DNA from: Desulfosporosinus sp. I2
GTDB taxonomy: Bacteria > Bacillota > Desulfitobacteriia > Desulfitobacteriales > Desulfitobacteriaceae
Direction: 5' to 3'
Assembly (NCBI RefSeq): GCF_000960765.1
Contig: NZ_JYNH01000020.1
Span: 1-47,309 of the forward strand
Length of the DNA stretch: 47,309 nt
Made by a program: the position numbers and the translations under genes
In this document: positions 7,937 through 16,659 of the stretch, in pieces
Numbering within the stretch: the stretch's first letter is position 1
Layout of the letters: each line of letters begins with the position of its first letter
The notes under the pieces: model-generated
Database searches by the model: none
What the model saw: the letters and a program-made list of their open reading frames with translations, nothing else
Told to the model about the DNA's origin: nothing

Positions 7937-10021
7937 TCACTGAGATAAGGAAGAAAACTTGACATCGACAATTGTTCCCTTAATCACGACTTTTCCTGCT
8001 GGCGGTGATTGCTGATTAACTAAGCCGCTACCCGTAAAGTTAAAATGAAGTTCAGATTTTGCTAAGGTTTCACCAGCTTGACGCATTGTCATACCTAATA
8101 AATTCGGAATAATAACTTCACCCCCGACTGGGGTTCGTTCAGGTATTACTGGTTGTGGAGTAGGCCTTACTGCAGAATCATTGGGTGAAATACTAACCGT
8201 ACTCTGTGTATTATTTGCCACGGGTAAACCATAATATTGTAAAGCTCCCTCAATAATCGCTTTTGCCCTCGGTCCTCCTAATGAACCCCCTTGATGACCT
8301 TCCTCGGTATTTGGGGTATCAATAATAATGAGCACAGCGATTTTTGGATTTTCAGCGGGTGCATAGGCAGCAAAAGAGGCAATATAGTCAGTACTGGAAT
8401 ATTCTCCTGTTTTCGGATCAACTTTCTGAGCGGTACCTGTCTTACCCGCGACATTGACACCAGGAATTTTAGCCAGATGACCAGTGCCATCGGCAACAAC
8501 TTGTTCGAGGATTTCTGTCATTTGTGAAGCAGTTGATTTTGAGATTACTTGGCGTATGGGAGTTGGTTTTTGCTGTTTTATTAGTTGCCCCTCAGAATTA
8601 GTAATTTTGTCCACAATATATGGACGATAGAGAGTACCCCCATTAGCGACAGCAGAAATGGCAGACAATAATTGGATCGGTGTCACTGAATTGGCTTGTC
8701 CAAAGGACATTGTAGCAAGGTCGATATCTCGAACTTTGTCTGGTGGAAGGAGTATTCCTGTTTCTTCTCCGGAGATATCGATACCTGTTTTAGCTCCAAA
8801 ACCGAAAGCTTTTAGATACGTATCAAACGCCGTTTTACCCAACTTTTCTCCAACCTGAGCAAGTACAACATTCGATGACAGTTTCATCCCTTCAGTAAAC
8901 GTGGGGTTACCGTGCGGTTTTAGATCAGAGTCCCAATTTGTGATTCGTCGAGGTGCGATGTCTAGGTAGCCAGGATCTTTAAAGGTATCATTTGGACTGA
9001 TAACTCCTTCTTCCAAAGCGGCTGATCCTGTAATGATTTTAAACGTTGATCCTGGCTCGTAGGACATACCGATCGCTAAGTTGCGGCGAACTTCGGGTGT
9101 TACTTTATCATAATCAGTCGGATCAAAGGAGGGACGAGATCCCATGCCTAATACTCGCCCAGTTGTTGGATCCATGGCTAAAATCGTAACACTTTTGGGC
9201 TTGGTTGATTGGTATGCCTGATCAAGTTGCTGCTCAATAAAATATTGAATCGTAGAATCGATGGTTAATGTAAGGGAGTTTCCATGACTTGAAGGCGCGC
9301 TTTGATGGAGGGCATCAAGTATAAAGCTTGCTCGAGTATCCTGTTCCTGGGATTGGAAGCCAGGCTTGCCAAATAACTCCTTGTCATAATAATATTCTAC
9401 TCCCTCGACTCCATGCCCTTCACGATTGACGATCCCAAGGGCTGAAGCGGCAAACATTCCCATGGGATAAATACGTTTTTCTTCTTCATTGAGCCCCACT
9501 CCTGGAATTTTTAGAGCCATAATTTGCTCTGCTTTATGAATATCCACTTGATGTGCTAAACTAATCCATAACGAATCCTTCGTTAGCTTCTCAAGGATGT
9601 CCTTAGAATCAAGTCCTAGAATAGTTGCGAGTTCCTTAGCAGCATCTTCTTTTGTTTTTTTAAATTGGTTTTTGGAAATTGATTCACTGAGAGCTTTAGG
9701 ATCCGCATAGATTTCTTTGACTGGAATATTCTGAGCTAAAACATTACCTTGAGTGTCAAAAATAGTTCCTCTATCCGGCCGAATGCTTTGATCAATCGTT
9801 CGACGTTCAATTCCTTTAGCTTTAAGATCTGGGGCTTGAACAACTTGTAGTAATACAAGTCTCCCCAAAATGAGGAGGATCACCATAGATAGGATAACTC
9901 GGATCCAATGATCGCGCGAAAAATAATTGATTCGTTTGCTCATTTTCCAAAATGCGTCCCTTCTATCACTTCTAAGACTATCACTTCTATAAGAGGAAGT
10001 TCCAAGCTCTTCTATCTTCAT
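7937..10021 (-). CDS. Class B penicillin-binding protein, SpoVD/FtsI type, with one PASTA domain
   Basis: A 694-residue transpeptidase that cross-links peptidoglycan outside the membrane. A membrane anchor lies at about 41-62 and a PBP dimer domain at about 70-240. The transpeptidase domain has the three active-site motifs: Ser325-x-x-Lys328 (STFK), Ser382-x-Asn384 and Lys527-Thr-Gly529. One PASTA domain occupies about 632-694. The single PASTA and overall length match SpoVD (spore cortex) or FtsI/PBP2B (division), and the sequence cannot decide between them. The gene is not next to mra/mur genes, so a sporulation or auxiliary role is possible. The start is uncertain: ATG 10021 has no clear ribosome site, and an alternative ATG lies 26 codons on, just before the KRINYFSRDHW stretch. 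Confidence 0.9.
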   Translation of the reverse strand: MKIEELGTSSYRSDSLRSDRRDAFWKMSKRINYFSRDHWIRVILSMVILLILGRLVLLQVVQAPDLKAKGIERRTIDQSIRPDRGTIFDTQGNVLAQNIPVKEIYADPKALSESISKNQFKKTKEDAAKELATILGLDSKDILEKLTKDSLWISLAHQVDIHKAEQIMALKIPGVGLNEEEKRIYPMGMFAASALGIVNREGHGVEGVEYYYDKELFGKPGFQSQEQDTRASFILDALHQSAPSSHGNSLTLTIDSTIQYFIEQQLDQAYQSTKPKSVTILAMDPTTGRVLGMGSRPSFDPTDYDKVTPEVRRNLAIGMSYEPGSTFKIITGSAALEEGVISPNDTFKDPGYLDIAPRRITNWDSDLKPHGNPTFTEGMKLSSNVVLAQVGEKLGKTAFDTYLKAFGFGAKTGIDISGEETGILLPPDKVRDIDLATMSFGQANSVTPIQLLSAISAVANGGTLYRPYIVDKITNSEGQLIKQQKPTPIRQVISKSTASQMTEILEQVVADGTGHLAKIPGVNVAGKTGTAQKVDPKTGEYSSTDYIASFAAYAPAENPKIAVLIIIDTPNTEEGHQGGSLGGPRAKAIIEGALQYYGLPVANNTQSTVSISPNDSAVRPTPQPVIPERTPVGGEVIIPNLLGMTMRQAGETLAKSELHFNFTGSGLVNQQSPPAGKVVIKGTIVDVKFSSLSQ

Positions 10022-10195
10022 TATAGCATCTAACTACGTCGTTCCTAGTCCTATCAGAAAGAATAAATTCATGGTTCCTGCTATGTATTTTTTTATCATT
10101 TTACTAGAAGAGAACTCACGTTTTCTTAACTAACGATGGCATTGATTAAAGCCACCTTGCTAAAAAACCGCAAGTTCTTGGTTGTATTTTGTCCC

Positions 10196-10221
10196 TTGAG
10201 AGTGGAATAATACACTCTTAA
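10196..10221 (-). terminator. Hairpin downstream of the rhomboid gene (weak terminator candidate)
   Basis: TTGAGAGTG and CACTCTTAA form a nine-pair stem (one G-U) with an eight-base loop, 45 bases after the rhomboid stop. There is no clear T-run after it on the minus strand, so it may only slow or mark the transcript end. The remaining spacer 10022-10265 shows nothing else I recognise. Confidence 0.4.
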
Positions 10222-10265
10222 GTCTAGGTATATTCTTGAAACTTTGGAACACTTAGCACAATTCT

Positions 10266-11207
10266 TTAATGCCATCTAGTCAGTAAAATACTTATTAAAG
10301 TCCCTGTTAAAAGCCCACCCAAATGAGCAAAATTATCGATACCAGGTTGGATAAATCCAAAACCGATATTCACTAATATGACTATAATAAGATTCATTCC
10401 TAAGCCGGATTTCCACAGATTAGGTCGTTTATAGCTATAATAGGCTAACGCGCCAAGAAGTCCAAAAATTGCCCCGGAAGCCCCTGCAGAGAGTGCTGGA
10501 GAGAAGATAAAACTGGCAAGAGAGCCTCCAAGACCCGCGAGTAAATAAATCAGAAGATACCTCCAGTGTCCAAAAGCTTCTTCTGCTAGTGACCCTAGTG
10601 ACTTTAAGGCATATAGATTAAAAAAGAGGTGTATTACACCAATATGAATAAACATGCTGGTAATTAACCGCCAATATTCACCTTCTTGAATAAGCGTATT
10701 AACTTTTGCTCCGAAGGCAATAAGAACACGTTGCTCAGTTGAACCTCCAGCTAGAGTCATCAGGACAAAAACGATGAGATTGATGCTTAATACAGCATAG
10801 GTAAAAAACGGCAAAAAAAGTTTCCCGGCGTGAATAGTTTGCTCAAAAAGAATAGGATTTCCACTGGTTAGCTGCTTTAGCCATTGAGGAATCATGGGAT
10901 CATTCGATGGAGGGAACGGAAATAAGTTCCCGTTTTGTGTATCTAAGTACCAAAACTGAACATTGGGGAAATGGTGCTGCTTTAAAAGCGAAGAATCGAT
11001 CCCCTGGGGACAAAAAACTAGGGCATCAAACTTAGGAAAATCAGAAAATCTTTGCATCCATGATTGAAACTCCTGGGGAAGTTCATTTTGGTTACCAATA
11101 AAAAGTCCCCTTCGCAGAGACTCATGGGTAGCACATACCCAATATCCTTCTAGTCTATGAATTGTCCAACCTGATTGAATGAGATTGTTTATAACGAGTT
11201 CGAACAT
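10266..11207 (-). CDS. Rhomboid-family intramembrane serine protease
   Basis: This 313-residue protein has a soluble N-terminal part of about 125 residues and then about seven hydrophobic segments. The catalytic Ser is Ser244 in GASGAIFG, and the partner His is His295 in NFAHLGGL. HLFFN at 193-197 supplies the oxyanion Asn197. Members cut transmembrane substrates within the lipid bilayer; the substrate here is unknown. The N-terminal domain resembles the extra cytoplasmic domain of Bacillus GluP-type rhomboids. The start has AGAGGTG five bases ahead. It lies 16 bases after larC and may be co-transcribed with the lar genes. Confidence 0.9.
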   Translation of the reverse strand: MFELVINNLIQSGWTIHRLEGYWVCATHESLRRGLFIGNQNELPQEFQSWMQRFSDFPKFDALVFCPQGIDSSLLKQHHFPNVQFWYLDTQNGNLFPFPPSNDPMIPQWLKQLTSGNPILFEQTIHAGKLFLPFFTYAVLSINLIVFVLMTLAGGSTEQRVLIAFGAKVNTLIQEGEYWRLITSMFIHIGVIHLFFNLYALKSLGSLAEEAFGHWRYLLIYLLAGLGGSLASFIFSPALSAGASGAIFGLLGALAYYSYKRPNLWKSGLGMNLIIVILVNIGFGFIQPGIDNFAHLGGLLTGTLISILLTRWH

Positions 11208-11223
11208 ATTAACACCTCTGGTC

Positions 11224-11982
11224 TTAAATCTCCCCTAAAACCCCACGTAGCAAACTAGGAATGCCATAGTCATTTTTTCCTGAACCATACCCAACATTTA
11301 GTACAGTCATTTCCGGAAAGGTGGATTGTTGGGCTAAGGCTCTTACGAGTGCTGCGCCGGTAGGAGTAATTAGTTCTCCCGTAATCCCTGATTCTTGAAA
11401 TTTAAAGCCTCGTAAAAGTAAGAGTGTGGCTGGAGCAGGCAAAGGTAAAATTCCATGGGCACAATGTACAAAGCCCCTTGACCACGGGAGTGTGGAGATC
11501 CTAATCATGTCAATATTCAGCTGATCTAAAGCGATACAGGTCCCTACGATATCAACAAGGGAGTCGACTGCTCCTACTTCGTGAAAATGAACATGATCGA
11601 TGGTGGTTCCGTGAACAAGAGCCTCAGCCTCCGCCAAAACATTAAAAACTTGAAGAGCATTTTTTTGCGCACGTTCAGACAAAGATCCGCTTAGAATCAT
11701 CGTTTGAATATCAGCGAGATGGCGATTATGTCTGTGCTCATGCTCATGCTCATGTTTATGTTCTTTACTGTGATTTTCTTCTATCTTTTCTAAGACAACA
11801 TCAATGTCAGTTGCTTGAATACCATGGACTTGGCGTGAACTCACTTTAAACTCAAATTCCGTTAATCCAATCGAGTGAAGTTGCTTAACAATTTCTTCAG
11901 GCTCTGCACCTAAAGCAAGCAAGGAGCCGAGTGCCATATCCCCGCTGATTCCTGCAAACGTATCCCAATATAAAACTTTCAA
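11224..11982 (-). CDS. larC: Nickel-pincer cofactor biosynthesis protein LarC, N-terminal (LarC1) part only
   Basis: The protein starts MKVLYWDTFAGISGDM, the LarC signature, and carries a His-rich metal-binding stretch (KEHKHEHEHEHRHNRH) and VHFHEVGAVDSLVDI. LarC inserts nickel into the pincer nucleotide made by LarB and LarE. TTG 11982 is chosen as start because GGGGAGG lies nine bases upstream; the first TTG at 12000 is inside that site. The chain is 252 residues. Known LarC proteins are about 400, with a C-terminal LarC2 domain made in Lactobacillus by ribosomal frameshift. Here the next gene begins 16 bases after the stop, so no LarC2 follows. Confidence 0.88.
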   Translation of the reverse strand: MKVLYWDTFAGISGDMALGSLLALGAEPEEIVKQLHSIGLTEFEFKVSSRQVHGIQATDIDVVLEKIEENHSKEHKHEHEHEHRHNRHLADIQTMILSGSLSERAQKNALQVFNVLAEAEALVHGTTIDHVHFHEVGAVDSLVDIVGTCIALDQLNIDMIRISTLPWSRGFVHCAHGILPLPAPATLLLLRGFKFQESGITGELITPTGAALVRALAQQSTFPEMTVLNVGYGSGKNDYGIPSLLRGVLGEI

Positions 11983-12000
11983 GTTTCTGTTCCTCCCCAA

Positions 12001-12756
12001 TTACTTTGAAATTCTTCGTATAATAGCAGAAGCTAAAGAGGCGGCGCCAAAGCCGTTATCAATATTAACAACTCCGATTCCTGAGGCACAACTGTTTAAC
12101 ATACTAAGTAAGGCAGCTAAGCCTTGAAAGTGGGCACCGTAACCTACGCTAGTCGGTACGGCAATCACAGGTTGCTCCACTAATCCACCCACCACGCTGG
12201 CCAAGGCACCTTCCATTCCTGCAACGACAATCAGGACTTCTGCTCGATCCATAAGCTCACGCTGCACAAGTAGACGGTGTATTCCCGCTACACCTACATC
12301 AAATAATGTATCTACTTCGTGCCCCATGTAGCGAGCCGTCAGATATGCCTCTTGAGCCACAGGCAAATCTGCGGTACCAGCCGTCATAATAAGAATTCTT
12401 CCAGAAATAGTCGGTTCAGCTAGAGGGTTAAGCAGGAGACATCGAGCAAGGGAATCATAATGGGCATTTGGAAAATGGAGTAAAACCTTTTCCGCACTAG
12501 CCGGTTCAAGACGGGTTGCCAGCACATTTTGAGACTTTGCACCCAAGTGCGTTAAGATGGTTATAATATGCTCAGGCTGCTTTCCTTGACAGAAAATCAC
12601 CTCTGCTTGACCAGTACGCAAGGCACGATGATGATCTAAACGCGCAAATCCTAAATTTTCAAATGATAGATCCTTCAATTCTTGTAACGCTTCATCTGGG
12701 GAACATGAACCTAGCTTAACAGATTGAAGTAAAGTCTTTAACATCTCTTCGTTCAT
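12001..12756 (-). CDS. larB: Pyridinium-3,5-bisthiocarboxylic acid mononucleotide pathway carboxylase LarB
   Basis: A 251-residue AIR-carboxylase-like enzyme that carboxylates and hydrolyses nicotinic acid adenine dinucleotide, the first step of nickel-pincer cofactor synthesis. It has the PurE-like C-terminal half: MTAGTADLPVAQEA, VGVAGIHRL, VVAGMEGALASVVGGL and AVPTSVGYGAHFQG. GGAGG precedes the ATG, and the ATG overlaps the larE stop by four bases, so translation is coupled. larC follows immediately. No larA (lactate racemase) lies in the window, so the cofactor must serve a LarA-type enzyme elsewhere. Confidence 0.93.
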   Translation of the reverse strand: MNEEMLKTLLQSVKLGSCSPDEALQELKDLSFENLGFARLDHHRALRTGQAEVIFCQGKQPEHIITILTHLGAKSQNVLATRLEPASAEKVLLHFPNAHYDSLARCLLLNPLAEPTISGRILIMTAGTADLPVAQEAYLTARYMGHEVDTLFDVGVAGIHRLLVQRELMDRAEVLIVVAGMEGALASVVGGLVEQPVIAVPTSVGYGAHFQGLAALLSMLNSCASGIGVVNIDNGFGAASLASAIIRRISK

Positions 12757-13580
12757 CGTAAATCCTCCGACTCGATTGGGTTCAAACTACCCGTACGCAG
12801 ACCCATTAAATCTAAGGTAACATATCGAAAGCCCAACTTTAAAAACGAGTTTGTAATTTCTGATGGTTCCTGTAAAAACTCAGGGAACTGCCTAATAGGA
12901 ATCTCAATACGAGCAATATCTGCATGAACTCTTACCCTGCATTCAGGATAGCCTTTCTGATGTAGGATCTCCTCAGCTTGAGCAATACGTAAAAGAAGGT
13001 TTTCTGTAATCTTATCTCCATAAGGGACTCTTGACGCCAGACAAGCTAGAGAAGGCTTGTTCCAGGTAGGTAAATTTCTACGTTGAGATAAATACCGGAT
13101 TTCAGGTTTTGTAAGACCTACTTCAAGTAACGGGCTAATGATGTTTAACTCTTGAAGAGCTATTAGACCAGGCCGAAAATCAGAAATATCAGAAGAGTTC
13201 GTTCCCTCAATAATGGTAGAGTATCCAAACTGGTCTCCGAAATTCTTAAATTTCTCAAAGATCTCCTTCTTACAGAAATAGCATCTATCCTTGGGATTCT
13301 CCCTAAACTCCTTTAACGATAAAATGTCGTAGTCGATCACCTCAACTGGAAATTTGAGATGGCGAACAAGAGCCAAGGTTTCTTCTTGTTCCCGTGTAGA
13401 AATCATGGCACCACGCGCAAAAACGGCTTTACAATCTAGCTTTAACACCTCTTGAGTGACGGCTAACAGATAGGTTGAATCTACGCCCCCAGAAAAAGCA
13501 ACCAAGACCTTTTTTAGGGACTTTAGTCGATCGATCAGCTGTAATTCTTTTTGATAAGCTTCTTCAAGTGTTGCGTCCAT
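12753..13580 (-). CDS. larE: ATP-dependent sulfur transferase LarE
   Basis: This 275-residue PP-loop ATPase has SGGVDST at 30-36. It adenylates the carboxylates of the LarB product and turns them into thiocarboxylates. Cys180, in PSLACLASR, matches the sulfur-donor Cys of the sacrificial Lactobacillus enzyme. Cys100 and Cys103 (CYFC) make a three-cysteine set with it, as in LarE proteins proposed to bind a [4Fe-4S] cluster and carry sulfur catalytically. That assignment is inferred from spacing. It is the first gene of larEBC, with stop and start overlapping larB. Confidence 0.92.
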   Translation of the reverse strand: MDATLEEAYQKELQLIDRLKSLKKVLVAFSGGVDSTYLLAVTQEVLKLDCKAVFARGAMISTREQEETLALVRHLKFPVEVIDYDILSLKEFRENPKDRCYFCKKEIFEKFKNFGDQFGYSTIIEGTNSSDISDFRPGLIALQELNIISPLLEVGLTKPEIRYLSQRRNLPTWNKPSLACLASRVPYGDKITENLLLRIAQAEEILHQKGYPECRVRVHADIARIEIPIRQFPEFLQEPSEITNSFLKLGFRYVTLDLMGLRTGSLNPIESEDLR

Positions 13581-13674
13581 ACTTAGTTTATCCCTTCCTT
13601 CCTCTCTATTCTACCTATCGAATAAATGACTGTAAAGGAAAAGAACATTATCGAGAATAAATGGTGGAAAATAA

Positions 13675-13707
13675 TTAAGAGCAAGGGGGTAACCCCGCTG
13701 CTCTTAA
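13675..13707 (-). terminator. Rho-independent terminator of the fix operon
   Basis: TTAAGAGCA and TGCTCTTAA form a nine-pair outer stem, with an inner GGGG/CCCC stem around TAA. It lies 38 bases after the fixX stop, and the minus strand runs on into a T-rich tract (TTAATTATTTT). It separates the fix operon from larE. Confidence 0.85.
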
Positions 13708-13744
13708 CACATTAACGTAGTTTCACTAACAACTGATCAAATAA

Positions 13745-14026
13745 TTAGCCATTCTTCCACGATACACCAAATCCACCTCTGGGGTATTTCCAATCGATAT
13801 TGCCAAAGGGACAGCCAATCAGGCATGTTCCACATTCAAGACATCCTTCATACCCTACCGCAATACGTTTTTCTTCTTCGTCCCAATCATAAACATGCGC
13901 CGGACAAAACCGTGTACAAGGTTTATCTTGACACTGTTGTAAGCATACCTTAGAATCTACAATCTTAATATGACTTAATTTATCCGTATTAAATCGTACT
14001 AAAAAAAGTTTATCATCTAATTTCAT
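13745..14026 (-). CDS. fixX: Ferredoxin-like protein FixX
   Basis: A 93-residue polyferredoxin-like protein. Visible are a C-terminal CLECGTCLIGCPFGNIDWKYP motif and an N-terminal Cys group, VCLQQCQDKPCTRFCP. It carries electrons in the FixABCX complex, next to the quinone-reducing FixC. The start is ATG 14026, with GGAGG eight bases ahead and an ATGA overlap with the fixC stop; the longer frame from 14041 would start inside fixC without a ribosome site. It is the last gene of the operon, followed by a hairpin. Confidence 0.93.
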   Translation of the reverse strand: MKLDDKLFLVRFNTDKLSHIKIVDSKVCLQQCQDKPCTRFCPAHVYDWDEEEKRIAVGYEGCLECGTCLIGCPFGNIDWKYPRGGFGVSWKNG

Positions 14027-15315
14027 AACAGCGCCCTCCATGCCCCATAGATATCTTTAATTAACCCGCCTTTAGAACGCTTTTCGAAGGCCATCTTGAT
14101 AATTTCCTTTTGACGCTGTTTTTTAGGTGTTCCATCCGCTGTTAAATACATCTTGACAGCTTGAGAAAATAACTTCGGATAAACTTTCAGGAGATGAGTA
14201 TTTTCCTCAAAGAATTTGCCCATATGTCGATAATGGTGAAGGTCTTTAAGCACGAAGGAATCACGCAAGCGAGTTTCATAGACTGTCATGGCCTGATCAC
14301 TAACATCCCCCGTTTTAATTGCTTGAGCAGCAACTTCTCCTGCAATCTTACCCGAGATCATCGCCAGATTTGAACCTTCTCTATTCAAGGAATTCATCAG
14401 CATTGCTGTATCCCCAACAACAAGGACTCCCTGACGATGGAGCTTAGGTACTTGTGTATATCCACCTTCAGGTATAAGGTGAGATAAGTATTCCTTAGTT
14501 TCTCCCCCTTGAAGAAGACGTTTAACATAAGGTTTAGATTTCAAGTTCTCGAGAAGATCATTCGGGGTCCAATTATTTCGAATTAATGGCTGTAGAATAG
14601 CCCCAACTCCGATTGAAATAGATTCTTTATTTGTATAAATAAAGCCTACTCCCATCATCCCTGCCGTTGAATCCCCATATAATTCTATAGTAGCCCCTTG
14701 TCCTTCATCAAGACAGAAGCGGTCTTCAATCTTTTCTTTAGGTAAGGCGATGACTTCCTTGACTGTAACAGCTACTGATTCTGGCTTTAAAGGCTTAGCA
14801 AGGCCTGCTTTGACTGCTAAGAAGTTATTAACCCCTTCCGCAATGATCACTACTTTGGCTCCCAAATCCCCTTCAGCGCGTCCAGTACGGACTCCAACAA
14901 CATTGTCGCCCTTATATAAAAGATTTTCGACAATCGTTTCCGGAATGATCATGACTCCTGCTTTTTCAGCTTGTTGTGCTAGCCAACGATCAAATTTAAC
15001 TCTAAAAACAGAATGAGCATTATAGGGTTCTTTAGCCCAGGCAGGGTCTCGATATCCTGCTAAGATTGACTCATCTCCGCTTAACATTGCAATTCGCTGT
15101 TCTATGATCGGACGTTCTAAGGGTGCCTCTTTCCAAAATTCAGGCACAATTAGGTCCGTAGCTTTTGTGTAAAGTATCCCACCCATTACGTTCTTAGTTC
15201 CCGGATAATCTCCACGTTCAATAACGACTGTTTTCATGCCAGCCTGGGCAGCACTGAGCGCGGCAGACAGGCCAGCCGGACCGCCTCCAACGACGATCAC
15301 ATCAAAGTTTTCCAT
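14023..15315 (-). CDS. fixC: FAD-dependent ETF:quinone oxidoreductase FixC
   Basis: This 430-residue flavoprotein starts with the FAD dinucleotide fold VVGGGPAGLSAALSAAQAG. GVLVVGDTAMLMNSLNREGSNLAMISG is split here as GVLVVGDTAM and LNREGSNLAM, the second FAD contact region of the geranylgeranyl reductase/FixC family. It takes electrons from EtfAB and passes them to quinone with FixX. The start has GGAGGGG six bases ahead. It sits 12 bases after etfA. Confidence 0.93.
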   Translation of the reverse strand: MENFDVIVVGGGPAGLSAALSAAQAGMKTVVIERGDYPGTKNVMGGILYTKATDLIVPEFWKEAPLERPIIEQRIAMLSGDESILAGYRDPAWAKEPYNAHSVFRVKFDRWLAQQAEKAGVMIIPETIVENLLYKGDNVVGVRTGRAEGDLGAKVVIIAEGVNNFLAVKAGLAKPLKPESVAVTVKEVIALPKEKIEDRFCLDEGQGATIELYGDSTAGMMGVGFIYTNKESISIGVGAILQPLIRNNWTPNDLLENLKSKPYVKRLLQGGETKEYLSHLIPEGGYTQVPKLHRQGVLVVGDTAMLMNSLNREGSNLAMISGKIAGEVAAQAIKTGDVSDQAMTVYETRLRDSFVLKDLHHYRHMGKFFEENTHLLKVYPKLFSQAVKMYLTADGTPKKQRQKEIIKMAFEKRSKGGLIKDIYGAWRALL

Positions 15316-15327
15316 GTTTGCCCCTCC

Positions 15328-16659
15328 TTAATTTGCCACGCCGTGCTGAAGGCGTTTCTTGAATTCAGCAGTCATTGCAGGTACTATTTGAAAAAGATCG
15401 CCTACAATTCCATAATTCGCTACTTTAAGAATGGTAGCTTCTGGATCATTGTTGATAGCAATAATGAAGTCAGACGTTTCCATTCCAACTAGATGTTGAA
15501 TTGCCCCTGAAATTCCGATGGCGATATAGACTTTTGGACGAACCGTAGTTCCAGATTGCCCTACTTGTTGATCATGAGTTAGCCAGCCTGCCTCCACTGC
15601 TCCACGCGAACCAGCAATAGTAGCCCCTAAGACCTCCGCTAATTCTTCCGCAAGGACCATGTTCCTTTTAGCTGCTATTCCTAGTCCAACAGCGACAATG
15701 ATTTCAGCCTTATCCAAAAAAGCACTCTTGGCATCGGAGGAGATAAACTCGAGAACTTTTGTCCGAATAGTACTTTCATCAAAAGGAATATCCTCATGAA
15801 TGAGTTCACCTTCTCGGCCCTCAACACGTTCAGGCATTGCCATAACTCTTGGGCGAACCGTTGCCATTTGTGGTCGGCTGGTACGACAAAGAATCGTAGC
15901 CATAATATTTCCTCCGAAAGCGGGACGTGTCTGTTGAAGAAGTTTAGTCTCTGGATCAATGCCAAGAACTGTACAGTCAGCAGTTAACCCAGTTTGTACC
16001 CTTGTTGCTATAGCCGGAAAAACATCTCTTCCCATAGATGTTGCACCCATTAAAATAATCTCAGGTTGATACTTTGTCACGAGACTCGTAATTGCTTCAG
16101 CATAAGGTTCCGTGCGGTAGTCTTTAAGAGCAGGATGATCTACGACATATACTTTCTCGGCACCGTAAGCAAATGCTTCAGGAATTACACTGTCTACTTG
16201 ATAACCCGTAATCACTCCGCAAAGTCCACAGCCAATTGAATCTGCAAGTTTGCGTCCTTCCCCCAATAATTCCCAAGACACTGGAGCCACTTTACCGTTG
16301 CTATATTCAATAATAACCCAAACACCACTCCAGACATCTCCTCCAGCAACCGGCGCGGCTTGTGCACTTATCGTCTTCTTTTGGTTGTCCTGGGCATAAT
16401 CCTTGACGGTATCAGGTAGAGGTTCCTTTAAATCAAATTTGGAACCCGCTTCGGGATCAAGAGCTTGTTTAGGTTGATCAGGTTGATTGGGAAGAGTGAG
16501 AGCGTTTGTTGGGCATACTATGACGCACTTGCCATTATCATTACATTTTTGAGGATTAACAACAGCCAGCCCATCAATAAGGTCAAGCGCTTCAATCGGA
16601 CATTCTACGACACATGCCCCACAACCAATACATTTTGTCTTGTCAACTGCGACGGTCAT
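15328..16659 (-). CDS. etfA: Electron transfer flavoprotein alpha subunit (FixB) with N-terminal ferredoxin domain
   Basis: A 443-residue subunit with a ferredoxin domain (1-50), a linker of about 60 residues and an ETF-alpha body ending in the FAD-binding region (GQSGTTVRP, YIAIGISGAIQH, INNDPEA). The first cluster motif is complete (Cys10, 13, 16, 20). The second is Cys39, Asn42, Cys45, Cys49, with Asn where a Cys is usual. With EtfB and FixCX it forms a bifurcating-type complex that can drive ferredoxin reduction by splitting electrons. Its ATG shares a base with the etfB stop (TAATG), so translation is coupled. Confidence 0.93.
   Translation of the reverse strand: MTVAVDKTKCIGCGACVVECPIEALDLIDGLAVVNPQKCNDNGKCVIVCPTNALTLPNQPDQPKQALDPEAGSKFDLKEPLPDTVKDYAQDNQKKTISAQAAPVAGGDVWSGVWVIIEYSNGKVAPVSWELLGEGRKLADSIGCGLCGVITGYQVDSVIPEAFAYGAEKVYVVDHPALKDYRTEPYAEAITSLVTKYQPEIILMGATSMGRDVFPAIATRVQTGLTADCTVLGIDPETKLLQQTRPAFGGNIMATILCRTSRPQMATVRPRVMAMPERVEGREGELIHEDIPFDESTIRTKVLEFISSDAKSAFLDKAEIIVAVGLGIAAKRNMVLAEELAEVLGATIAGSRGAVEAGWLTHDQQVGQSGTTVRPKVYIAIGISGAIQHLVGMETSDFIIAINNDPEATILKVANYGIVGDLFQIVPAMTAEFKKRLQHGVAN

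Noticed and set aside
11208-11223. A frameshifted LarC2 continuation after larC
   Set aside because: Only 16 bases separate the larC stop from the next gene, and that gene is clearly a rhomboid protease.
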